Positions 26,487 to 33,982 of a DNA stretch of 34,593 bases are shown here, piece by piece. Positions within the stretch are counted from its first letter, which is position 1, and every line of letters starts with the position of its first letter. The stretch is from Litoribacter ruber (GTDB lineage: Bacteria; Bacteroidota; Bacteroidia; Cytophagales; Cyclobacteriaceae): the NCBI RefSeq assembly GCF_018500185.1, contig NZ_JAHBGI010000016.1, positions 1 to 34,593 on the forward strand, read 5' to 3'. Made by a program: the position numbers and the translations under genes. Under the pieces are notes generated by a model, which had not been told where the DNA came from, searched no databases, and was given only the letters and a program-made list of their open reading frames with translations.

Positions 26487-26525
26487 TGGTTAATGGATTA
26501 AGGAGCTGGCGCAGCCGAGGGGGCA

Positions 26526-26796
26526 GGCTTCGCAGACCCGTTTTCGATCTTTCGAGTCGGAGGCTCTACACTCCATGGGGCTAATCCAGAGATGTTCGCA
26601 CAGCGGTTTCAATGGAGAAGATTTTTTTATATTTTCTCAAAATTTATTAGCTTATTTGGGCAAGTCGTGCTCTGCTTCTGTACATTCAGGAAGGGAGAGT
26701 CATGCATCTTGCGGCTAAAGCCGGAAAGCTGGATGGCCTATTCCCACCGGTTGAAGCAGGTGGATTTATAAATAAAGTTCTTTCAGTCTGTTAATT
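26526..26796. other. Intergenic with second copy of the CGAGTCGGAG...TTCGCACA repeat
   Basis: Positions 26553-26607 match 8008-8063 in an ordered set of short words. The rest is AT-rich followed by a mixed segment with a short 30-codon frame (26702-26794) that I do not recognise. No supported gene. Confidence 0.5.
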
Positions 26797-27018
26797 ATGT
26801 CTGTCATCATGCGTAAAGTTACCCTTATAACACCCTTTATTTTTGTATTAGGTTATATCCTTTTTTTAATCCTCTCCAACATTGAAAAGCTTAATGGGCT
26901 AAAGATTTTTGGCTTATTTCTCGGGGTTTTGATAACCGTGTATTCCATCTTTATCATAGCCACTGAAAAATATATTGACTTTAGGGATGGAATGAAATTG
27001 AAGAGGATTAATAGGTAG
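26797..27018 (+). CDS. Small two-helix membrane protein
   Basis: A 73-residue protein with two hydrophobic segments (about 8-27 and 36-54) joined by a short polar loop (NIEKLNGLK), ending in a basic tail (RDGMKLKRINR). A second ATG at 26809 could also start it. No family is recognised and no partner is next to it, since repeat DNA lies upstream. The hydrophobicity pattern and positive cytoplasmic tail are those of a real small inner-membrane protein, but a chance frame cannot be excluded. Confidence 0.5.
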   Translation: MSVIMRKVTLITPFIFVLGYILFLILSNIEKLNGLKIFGLFLGVLITVYSIFIIATEKYIDFRDGMKLKRINR

Positions 27019-27314
27019 AGACGGAAGTCCAGGCTGCCCTATGAAGTCCCTAAATCCCCTTCCTTTATCAAAAATCTGGTGAGGGGTAAAGGAAGGTCCG
27101 GCTACTTATGGAGCATGCAATCCATCTTCACCTCAAAGCATGAACAGCAAATTAGGTTTGCTGTCGGATGAAGTTTGGTGTTGGGCGTAATGTTACCTAC
27201 GGTAAGTAAACTAGTAAGTTAATATAAGTTAAAACCGGCGCCAAGTTTTCAGGATTAAGAGGAATAGGGTAAGTTTAGATTAATATTATTTGATATACCC
27301 CAACTTACTTGAAA
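27019..27314. other. Intergenic region with a CCTTCCTTTA...TAAAGGAAGG hairpin
   Basis: The inverted repeat CCTTCCTTTA and TAAAGGAAGG (about 27059-27093, loop about 15) lies after the small membrane protein gene and may end its transcript. The rest is AT-rich and should contain the promoter of the DUF4221 gene. Confidence 0.45.
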
Positions 27315-28469
27315 ATGATAAAGTGTAAAGTTTTTTTGGTTTCCGTCCTTCTTTTTTCAACTACGGCTCTGATTTCCTCCTGTGGAAGGGTTGAGATGGA
27401 GGAGGATGGGTTCCCCATTAAATACAGGACTGATACCGTCCTGATTGATGGTAAAGACGAGATTTTGTTTCTGGAATATGACCTTCATTTTTCAGACTAC
27501 AATGGGGGAGTTCTGTTGAACTATAACAGAAACGCTCACAGCATTGAATATATTGATTTAAACAAGCAGGAGTGGATAAAGAGTATTGGTTTGGAAAAAG
27601 AAGGTCCGGACGGAACAGGGTCTTATGTCTCAAAACTTCAGGCATTGGGGGAAAACGAATTTTTCCTTACCGGGGAAAAAGCTGGTATATATAACATGAA
27701 CGGCCAACTGACAAGACAGGTGGATTGGTTTGATGTAACCATCGAAAACGGGAGAATTGGCGATGAAGAAACTTTTTACCAACAGGTGACGAATCGCAAC
27801 TTTAATGATTTGTTTTTTTCCCTCATTGCTAATTACCATGAAAATAGCGTGGCCTTAAAAATATTAGACGCCGGGGAAAAAAGTATATCCACATTCAACA
27901 TAGATCCAAAGGGATTTTATAAAGGCTATACCTTGGGTGATTTAACCAATTACAATAAATGGGACCCTCGAGTTTTTATAAAAAGTGAGGATGATAAGGT
28001 AATTGTCTCCCATGAGTATGTCAATGAATTTTACGTTTACAATCCTGCGGGAAATGAGTTAATTACAGTTACTTATGAGTCAGCCTACACTCCCAATGAG
28101 GTGGTGATTTCCAATGAAGGAGATCCGATCAATTCATTCGAAGACCGGATTGAAATCCTTAAATCTTACCTTGGCTAGGTTGCTTTTGGACCTCCTGTTT
28201 GGGATTCATACAACAGGCGATATGTTAGACTCTCAGGTTCCTTTAAGTATGAGGGTGAAAAACAGGAGAGGAGGGTCCTCCCTGAAATGACTGAGTCTAA
28301 AATTTACCTGACGGTTTTCGATGAGAACTTTGAGCTCATAGGAGAAACCCCCATTCCGGAACTCTCTCCAGTTTCACTTTCCAAATATTTCGTTAAAGAT
28401 GGAGTGCTCTGGGTATATATCAATGTGGAGGATGAGATGGGGTTTGTAAGAATAACGGTGGATGGATAA
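27315..28469 (+). pseudogene. DUF4221-family lipoprotein gene interrupted by an in-frame amber codon
   Basis: The gene encodes a lipoprotein of about 384 residues (lipobox ISSC, Cys23, from the ATG at 27315; an upstream TTG at 27309 is less likely). The DUF4221 pattern is visible: IDGKDEILFLEYDLHF, HSIEYIDLNKQEWIKSIGLE followed by KEGPDGTGSY, and a C-terminal FGPPVWDSYNRRYVRLSGSF. After ...EILKSYLG the frame meets TAG at 28176-28178. It then continues without any shift as VAFGPPVWDSYNRRY... to a natural stop at 28467-28469. A single C-to-T change from CAG (Gln) would explain it. The first part (288 residues) could still be made; the second could restart at the ATG at 28287. Real mutation, sequencing error or read-through cannot be told apart here. 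Confidence 0.85.
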
Positions 28470-29022
28470 GGGGCTTTGAAAAGTAGGTTTACACCGCTAT
28501 GTGGTTAGCCCAGCTCCAAAGGTGCGACCTCTCCCTTGGGTTGGCCGGTAGGCCAACCTGAAAATGTATTGAACCATTGGAATATCTAAAGCCCACCGGG
28601 GCGACATCGGCCATCCCTGCCGAGGAAATCCAACCTGCAGCAATTTCTTCAGATAAGAAATTCGATTGGGACTTAAATGCTTATTTTATAGTAAATAAGA
28701 TCAATTCTTTGATTTTATTTTTATATGGGCAGCTTTCGGTAGCCCTTTGCCTTGCCATTTGGTGAATAAGGTTTCCCCATTCGGCGCATTGGCAAAATTC
28801 CGGGAAAAGCAATCTGGGTGGTGAAGAGCGTAGAATGAGAGCTTCCAACTTTTACTAAGCTGTGGGATTGGTAGAAGGGGAAGCATAGCCAGTGGGCAAA
28901 AGCAGGCCACTTCTTTCAGGGATCTAAGGCAGAGTTATGAGACAATCGGAGTCAAAGACCCAAGATCAGTGGTGCACAAACAGGAGATGAACGATCCTTT
29001 TGGTGGAGTGATATAACTCAGT
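28470..29022. other. Long intergenic region with repeat mini-hairpins, no supported gene
   Basis: It contains the mini-hairpins GCTCC-AAA-GGTGC (28513-28525) and GCCC-ACCG-GGGC (28591-28602) and a perfect 8-bp inverted repeat GGTTGGCC-GGTA-GGCCAACC (28539-28558). The minus-strand open frame at about 28701-28910 lacks a recognisable fold or family and looks like chance. The remainder (about 28760-29010) is featureless to me and might be a decayed gene. Confidence 0.5.
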
Positions 29023-29628
29023 TTAACCATCCTCCAATAAATCAAAAATATCCGGCAAGCGATGTCTAAAGTAATCAGGAAGTTGTTCTGCCATCAATAC
29101 AACTTCTCCTTTTTCAATTTGCAAAAGGTTGGTATATATCTCATTCTGTGTTGAGTTGTCTACAAAAAGGATATTGTCAAAGAACCTGAAATGCAAGTTG
29201 GCATTTTTATAACCTGCTTTCCATCTCAAATCTATAGTTGTATTATCGACGAAATGGCCTTTGAACTCGGTGCGTACCTGAATTCTATGTCTTGCGATTT
29301 CTTGGTTGTCCAGGCAAAAAAATATCAGGTTAATTTGGTAGCATTTTTCTCTAAATTTTTGGGGCCAGAATAAGGGGTGTGAATCAAAATTTGTCTCATA
29401 ACAGAAATCGGTGTTATTAGCCCAAGTTTTTTGGATGGATGATTCAAAATTTTCAGTAGTTTTATTTCTGGCTATTTCTTCTCTTAATTCGCTGTCAGGG
29501 AGGCTATTGTAATAGTCTAAGAACAATCTGTCATAATCGAAAGAGGTCAACCCTTCAGGTAAAAAAGAGGCAGAGAAGGTAGATTTGCCTGCGCCGTTGC
29601 ACCCGGCAATAATTGTCAGATCAGGCAT
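29023..29628 (-). CDS. Zeta-toxin-like P-loop ATPase/kinase
   Basis: A 201-residue P-loop protein. Walker A is GCNGAGKST (9-17), then FDYDRLF after strand 2, the ETNFDSH segment (about 78-84) typical of zeta-toxin-like 'predicted ABC-type ATPases', and a later R-rich stretch (ARHRIQVRTEFKGHFV) like the family's lid. Length matches. Known zeta toxins phosphorylate UDP-activated amino sugars and block wall synthesis; that chemistry is not shown for this branch. It follows a 55-codon gene that overlaps its start by 8 bases, the usual order of an antitoxin-toxin pair. The C-terminus (LPDYFRHRLPDIFDLLEDG) looks complete. Confidence 0.85.
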   Translation of the reverse strand: MPDLTIIAGCNGAGKSTFSASFLPEGLTSFDYDRLFLDYYNSLPDSELREEIARNKTTENFESSIQKTWANNTDFCYETNFDSHPLFWPQKFREKCYQINLIFFCLDNQEIARHRIQVRTEFKGHFVDNTTIDLRWKAGYKNANLHFRFFDNILFVDNSTQNEIYTNLLQIEKGEVVLMAEQLPDYFRHRLPDIFDLLEDG

Positions 29629-29788
29629 TGGACTTTAACTTGTTCAAAAGCTCAGGACTGAGCCTTCCTTCTTTTTTCCTGATCTGAAAGAGTTCCTCTT
29701 TTGGAAGGACCTGATTGTTCAGAATGTTTCTGGCCCTGCTCATTTGTTGAGTAATCTCTATTCCTGTTATCAATTTATCCTTTTTCAT
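29621..29788 (-). CDS. Small 55-residue protein, candidate antitoxin partner of the zeta-like gene
   Basis: A short gene starting ATG at 29788 and ending TGA at 29621-29623. Its last bases overlap the ATG of the zeta-like gene (ATGCCTGA). The protein begins MKKDKLITGIEITQQMSRAR and continues with NILNNQVLPKEELFQIRKK, ending SPELLNKLKSNA. It is helical, highly charged and lacks a membrane segment. The stop-start overlap implies coupled translation, and the size and gene order fit an antitoxin. I recognise no named antitoxin family. An internal Met16 (29743) could be the real start, because the best promoter puts the transcript start almost at the first ATG. Confidence 0.75.
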   Translation of the reverse strand: MKKDKLITGIEITQQMSRARNILNNQVLPKEELFQIRKKEGRLSPELLNKLKSNA

Positions 29789-29792
29789 TATA

Positions 29793-29824
29793 CAAAAATA
29801 CTACATTATATAAGCTCCACAATA
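29793..29824 (-). promoter_or_regulatory. Promoter of the small-gene/zeta operon
   Basis: On the minus strand, TATTG (29824-29820), 19 bases, then TATTTTTG (29800-29793), an exact TAnnTTTG. The G is followed by TATA and then the ATG, so the transcript would be leaderless or nearly so. Confidence 0.65.
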
Positions 29825-29907
29825 CTTCATTTACGGTATTTTTGGGGACGATGTTAAGTTGTTTTCTTTGCTAATTTATCCTTAGCTGTTTTGATAAGTA
29901 AATAAAT

Positions 29908-29958
29908 CACCGGTCGGGAGACCGGTGTCCTAGAGGGTCCAAGACTGAAGTCTTGAAC
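29908..29958. terminator. Two adjacent hairpins at the 3' end of the helicase gene
   Basis: CACCGGTC-GGGA-GACCGGTG (29908-29927) is a perfect 8-bp stem. A second inverted repeat, CAAGACT-GA-AGTCTTG (29939-29954) with flanking GGTC/GAACC, is nearly perfect. Both lie between the helicase stop and the zeta operon promoter and probably separate the two units. They lack long T-tracts, so they may belong to a repeat family. Confidence 0.5.
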
Positions 29959-29963
29959 CAACC

Positions 29964-32957
29964 TTAAACCAATCGCTCCTCCAGCAGGGTCTTCCAGGTA
30001 ATAAACCCCTTCCGATCACCTGTGTATTCATGGGTGATTTTGGAAAAGTTGGAGGGCTGGGTTTCTAGGAAGGATTGCCGGCCGTGGTTCCGGATGAAGG
30101 TCAGGTCTTTTTCAATGTGCTCGAGTGCCTGTTCCAATCCCCTTTGCCTATCCAAATGCCAAATGTATGTTGCTTCGGCCGTGTCGAGAGTTTCCAATAC
30201 AAGATGATATTGTCTTTCCCCCTTGAGTAGGAAAATAAAGGAGAAGGGGAGGAGGGTGAATTTCAGTTTCATCAGTTTTTCCTGATGCTTGGAGGCCAGA
30301 TATTTCAGTTGGCGGGAGTGGAGTACATTTTGATCTGCAATGGCCTTTTCGAGTAGTTCCGCTTCGGAAGAATATAAACTTTCAACCTTGTCTTCATGCA
30401 AATGATCAAGGTCCAAAAGTGTTTTGGTATGAGGTGCTGGGTAAGGCTTTTGTATAAACTGTTTTACAAGATTCAGCTTTACACTCTCAATGACCTCCTG
30501 GTTGATTTTTTCCACATCCTTGGAGCCGGCAGATTGGCTTACGAGCACATTGTCTTCAAATTCGGCAAATAGTTCGGCGGTGATGTATTTGGTTTTTAGA
30601 ATCCTGGAAAAGTACGGCTTGAGTACATTGAATTCCGGTCTCAAATCATCGTTTTCCACTTCGAAATCCAGTTCAACCCCTATTTCGGGTATCTGGTAAA
30701 TAAAAGAAATTGCCCCAAAATGAAACTCCAAATCCTCAATTTTGACCTTCACTGTTTTCTCAAACTTAAACAGTTTATGATCAGAAATTTCAATTTGATG
30801 ATCCTCAAACAAGCTGACTTCTCTACCCAGTTTTCTGTAATACGTGTTTCTTTTTAAAAACATCCTATCCAGATACTGGATGTTCTGGTCCCGGAAATCA
30901 TACACTACTGGGGTGATGGAGGACCGCTGAACCCTTCCTATGTATTGGACTAACTTTGTCCTGGAAGAAAATGGGTAGGCAAAAAATAAAGCTGATATAT
31001 TGTCAAGATCAGACCCTTCGCCAAAATACTGACCTGTAGTGATGAGTACCTGAAAATTTCCTTCTTTTAAGGTCGTCCATTTTAATTTTTTGGTTGTATC
31101 AGAATCCTCACCACTAAGGGTTATGGTTTCAAATTGTGACTTTAACAATTGGTTTAGGGTGTGGATATGGGCTGTCCGCTCAGTGATAATCAGGGCTCTA
31201 TGGCCATTGGTGATTTCCTTGATGACATCACGCACAATCAGCTCGTTTCTTTGAAGGTTGTGGATCAGGATATTGGAAAGGATTTCAAACTCATCAGTTT
31301 TGGGGTTGTAGGGCAGTTTCAATTGGGTGTTTCTGATGACCACTTTTGGATGCTTGTAATTGGAAATTTCCGTGGCTGGAATTTCAGAGATGATTTCCCC
31401 AAGCTGCACCATGATGATCTTTCCTTCATTGCCTTTTCTGAAAGGGGTAGCGGTCAGTCCATATTGGAAATAAGGTTTTAGGCGGGAGAAGATTTCCCTG
31501 AATGTGTCGGCCGGCAAATGGTGGCACTCATCTACAATCAAGGTACCGACGGAATTGGAAAAGGCAATGGTTTTTTCCTTGTCCATGATCTTTCCCAGGC
31601 TTTGGATCATTGCCACTGTAACCTGTTTCCCCAGCTTTGTACGCCCGTTACCGATCCTGCCGATTTCGGAGGAAGGAATCCCTAGAAAAGAAGATATTCC
31701 CTCTGTCCATTGATCAAAAAGTTGCCTTCTATGGACTAGGATCAGGGCGGGCTGTCTTTTTTCTGCAATGATTTTTAAGCCCACTACGGTCTTTCCAGAT
31801 CCCGGTGGGGCAACGATGATCCCGAAGTCTTTCTTTCTGCTAGCCTCAATGGCCTGGTGCTGGTGGGGCCGCAATTCAATGCTTTCCTCCCAGGCCACCT
31901 CTTTTTGTTTCACCCTTCCATCATAGAATTTATGACTAACTGACACTTTTTGACAAAACCTTATCAACCTTCCAATATATCCCCTAGGAATATGAATGCA
32001 ATCCTGGTCCTCCTCGATCAAATTAAAATGAGGCGGTGTCTTGTAGGTGTTTCTCCCGCTTTTCTTTTTGACGAAGAACTCCGTATTGGTAAAAATCAGC
32101 TCATCCATCAGATGCTTTCTCAGCAATACAGGCAGTAGGTTTTTCTTCATGCTTATGGAGTTTGTCAGCCTGATTTCAAGTTTAACAGGATCGTTTGTCT
32201 GGGGAGCAGGGGCGGTTTGTTCCTGAAGAGAGTTGAAGAGAATGTCCAAGGCGGAAGTTTCCGCTTTTTGTATAGAGGCCAAAAACTCACCTTGATTGGG
32301 ATAAGGTTCCAGGTCCTGTGATGATGGATTCACAAAGCAGCTGTTCCCTTTCAGCAGGGCATCATGGTGAAAGGGCAGGGCAATAAGGTTTCCAAAACCT
32401 TTTCCCGACAGAAAATCCTGGTTGGGGAACAAGCGGTCAAAGCTGGAGTTTTTTTCAAAAATGGAGATACCTCCAGCCTGTTCGAGGAAGTGCCGGAAGA
32501 TTTTTCTGCTCTTAGCGGCAGGATAGGCCCTGTCAAAGAAAATCCAGCCATGTGCGCCGTTGCCTGACCTTGACCGCTCCAGATAAGCAGGGATGTTGTG
32601 TTTTTTGCAGACTTCCATAAAAGCCAGTGATTCGCTGACCCAATCCTTTTTGTCAAAATCCGCTGTCAGGAAAAATGAGGTGTTGTCGGTCAGCAGGGGA
32701 TAGATCCCAATCAACTGTTGACCAGACAGATGCCCCAAAATTTGCTCATCCGTCAAAGCCTTGTAAGACTTTTCCTGAAAATTCTGGAAGGTCCCGCCTT
32801 TCATTTTATGCAGTCTATAGCGGTAAGGATCAATGTGGTATGCCGGTGAATATCCCTCCCTGCTGCCTTTTTTCCAGTGGACAGCAAATATGTCCTCACG
32901 GCATCTGAATAAGTGTTTTATGAGATGGATAGGGATGGACGGTTTGGGAGGCTGCAT
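29964..32957 (-). CDS. Primase-helicase fusion: TOTE-type archaeo-eukaryotic primase plus SF2 helicase
   Basis: A 997-residue protein. Residues about 10-240 form an archaeo-eukaryotic primase (AEP) domain of the TOTE conflict-system type: metal-binding TADFD (98-102), the SGNGAHGWIFF motif with His136 (131-141) and FGNLIALPFH (188-197). A linker follows (about 250-360). Next is a superfamily 2 helicase core: Walker A APPGSGKT (383-390), DECHH (476-480), TATPFRKG (502-509), TERTAH (592-597), the GEGSDLDN block (646-653) and motif VI QYIGRVQR (671-678). The last 300 residues are helical and unassigned. Such fusions occur with nucleases in proposed mobile-element or anti-phage systems; no nuclease motif is seen here. 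A promoter candidate directly precedes it. The domain assignment is well supported; the biological role is not. Confidence 0.87.
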   Translation of the reverse strand: MQPPKPSIPIHLIKHLFRCREDIFAVHWKKGSREGYSPAYHIDPYRYRLHKMKGGTFQNFQEKSYKALTDEQILGHLSGQQLIGIYPLLTDNTSFFLTADFDKKDWVSESLAFMEVCKKHNIPAYLERSRSGNGAHGWIFFDRAYPAAKSRKIFRHFLEQAGGISIFEKNSSFDRLFPNQDFLSGKGFGNLIALPFHHDALLKGNSCFVNPSSQDLEPYPNQGEFLASIQKAETSALDILFNSLQEQTAPAPQTNDPVKLEIRLTNSISMKKNLLPVLLRKHLMDELIFTNTEFFVKKKSGRNTYKTPPHFNLIEEDQDCIHIPRGYIGRLIRFCQKVSVSHKFYDGRVKQKEVAWEESIELRPHQHQAIEASRKKDFGIIVAPPGSGKTVVGLKIIAEKRQPALILVHRRQLFDQWTEGISSFLGIPSSEIGRIGNGRTKLGKQVTVAMIQSLGKIMDKEKTIAFSNSVGTLIVDECHHLPADTFREIFSRLKPYFQYGLTATPFRKGNEGKIIMVQLGEIISEIPATEISNYKHPKVVIRNTQLKLPYNPKTDEFEILSNILIHNLQRNELIVRDVIKEITNGHRALIITERTAHIHTLNQLLKSQFETITLSGEDSDTTKKLKWTTLKEGNFQVLITTGQYFGEGSDLDNISALFFAYPFSSRTKLVQYIGRVQRSSITPVVYDFRDQNIQYLDRMFLKRNTYYRKLGREVSLFEDHQIEISDHKLFKFEKTVKVKIEDLEFHFGAISFIYQIPEIGVELDFEVENDDLRPEFNVLKPYFSRILKTKYITAELFAEFEDNVLVSQSAGSKDVEKINQEVIESVKLNLVKQFIQKPYPAPHTKTLLDLDHLHEDKVESLYSSEAELLEKAIADQNVLHSRQLKYLASKHQEKLMKLKFTLLPFSFIFLLKGERQYHLVLETLDTAEATYIWHLDRQRGLEQALEHIEKDLTFIRNHGRQSFLETQPSNFSKITHEYTGDRKGFITWKTLLEERLV

Positions 32958-32978
32958 AAAAGGGTCTGTCTATTGACC

Positions 32979-33010
32979 CAAATTTAAGAAAATAAACGAA
33001 TTGAGGCCAA
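32979..33010 (-). promoter_or_regulatory. Promoter candidate for the primase-helicase gene
   Basis: On the minus strand, TTGG (33010-33007), 20 bases, then TAAATTTG (32986-32979), an exact TAnnTTTG. The transcript would start about 15 bases before the ATG at 32957, so the gene is probably transcribed on its own. Confidence 0.6.
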
Positions 33011-33048
33011 GGTAGGCGTTATGGCTGGTATTGCTGTTTAATTTCCCA

Positions 33049-33651
33049 CTACTTCCTCAACCACCCCATGATCCTCTTATTCCCGATCACCCATTTACCG
33101 TCTTTTTGTTTTAGCGAAATTCTTTCCCTGGTGCCTTTGAGAACCCCGGGGTTCTGGGAAATGGTTTCGATGTGGTTTTCGGAGACCGCGCTTACGATGG
33201 CTACGTGGCCGTAAGGATTGAAGCGGGTGGGGGCGAAGACTAGGAGGTCGTCTACTGCAGGCTTATGGGAGCTGGGGTTGGTGAATTGCTTTAGGTTTCT
33301 CTCCTTGTTGAGATGCCCATCGGGAAGGCCTGTCTGGAAAAAGCTCTTTGCATGGCCCCAGGGGTTAGACATCCGGTGCCCAAGGTTCAGGAAGTAATAG
33401 CGTTTGACAAATTCCACACACTGGAATTCGAGCCCAGTGTTATAACCATTAACAATTCTCCTTTTGTCACTGGGTTTGCCCCATTCATGGTGGTAAACAG
33501 GTATGCCATTCAAACTGTCCACCTCTATGCCCTGGGTATAGGAAAGGCTCCTAATATCCAGATTCAAGTACCTGTAAACCCCAATGCTGCCGAAAACCGA
33601 TAGGATTGCAAGAAGGATTAAGGTGTTTTTTCTTTTCATCATTTCCAGCAT
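33049..33651 (-). CDS. CHAP-domain amidase/peptidase, membrane-anchored
   Basis: A 200-residue protein with an N-terminal hydrophobic segment (LILLAILSVFGSIGVY, about 11-26), then a CHAP domain. The catalytic Cys is in LEFQCVEFVKRYY (Cys78) and the His in NPYGHVAIVSAV (His149), with a polar residue following in HIETISQN. PWGHAKSFF (98-106) is also typical of the glutathionylspermidine-amidase-like CHAP group. The enzyme would cleave peptidoglycan amide bonds or a small amide from the outer face of the inner membrane. ATGs at 33651, 33642 and 33639 are in frame; the first is used here. It is upstream of the primase-helicase gene on the same strand, but that gene has its own promoter candidate, so a shared role is doubtful. 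Confidence 0.87.
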   Translation of the reverse strand: MLEMMKRKNTLILLAILSVFGSIGVYRYLNLDIRSLSYTQGIEVDSLNGIPVYHHEWGKPSDKRRIVNGYNTGLEFQCVEFVKRYYFLNLGHRMSNPWGHAKSFFQTGLPDGHLNKERNLKQFTNPSSHKPAVDDLLVFAPTRFNPYGHVAIVSAVSENHIETISQNPGVLKGTRERISLKQKDGKWVIGNKRIMGWLRK

Positions 33652-33777
33652 TTAGTTTATTTACAAAAATTTCACACTTTCTTGAATCCAGGAAAAATAA
33701 TGCTCATAGAGGTCTCTGTGAAACTCCTTTAAAACTCAGTGCTACTCAGTGTCCCTTTTGACTGCAGGTATAAATGC

Positions 33778-33951
33778 TTACTTCTTCCTTTTTGTATAAT
33801 AACCGCGATTCCCATGGGTGATCCAGCGGGCCAATCTGCCGGTAAGGACCAGGAATACCAGTAGGAGGGGAAGGAGGAGGATGGGAATCAGGGCATCCAT
33901 GCCTAGTGTCAGAAAAAGGAGCAGGCAAAAGCCCAGTCCGCCGAGGATCAT
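33778..33951 (-). CDS. 57-residue hydrophobic membrane protein
   Basis: A short frame starting ATG at 33951 and ending TAA at 33778-33780. It begins MILGGLGFCLLLFLTLGMDA and continues as a Leu/Ile/Pro-rich hydrophobic stretch to about residue 38, then a basic tail (GRLARWITHGNRGYYTKRKK). This is the pattern of a small inner-membrane protein with one long or two short helices and a cytoplasmic C-terminus. It lies 126 bases upstream of the CHAP gene on the same strand. No family is recognised. Chance is possible, but the tail and the hydrophobic block make a real gene more likely. Confidence 0.55.
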   Translation of the reverse strand: MILGGLGFCLLLFLTLGMDALIPILLLPLLLVFLVLTGRLARWITHGNRGYYTKRKK

Positions 33952-33982
33952 GTGTTTGGGTCTATCACTTCAAGCTTCCTCG

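Larger units (their letters stand above)
25966..26525. repeat. Modular palindromic repeat island D
   Basis: A long island after the GNAT gene. In order: the TACCTTACGTTAATCC arm (25973-26010), CTCCTAAACCTCCCGATC with a CGCGAAGCGG-type hairpin, the CTACGTAG palindrome (about 26081-26088), the GCGGCCTGGTTTAGGGG block, the GCGCAAAGAG...GGCGCGGCG module (about 26170-26205), a CCTGAGCGAAGCCGAAGGGA tag (about 26250-26269), and two GTCC-type hairpins (26316-26354 and 26448-26486). No frame is shared with the other islands. Confidence 0.85.

Noticed and set aside
28701-28910. 69-codon minus-strand frame in the 28.5-29.0 kb gap
   Set aside because: No signal, membrane segment or family pattern, and no promoter seen; it may be part of a decayed element but cannot be supported.
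29023-33651. One defence island combining zeta-like pair, primase-helicase and CHAP amidase
   Set aside because: All lie on one strand, but the toxin pair and the helicase each have their own promoter candidate, and hairpins separate them. A single system is not supported by the sequence.
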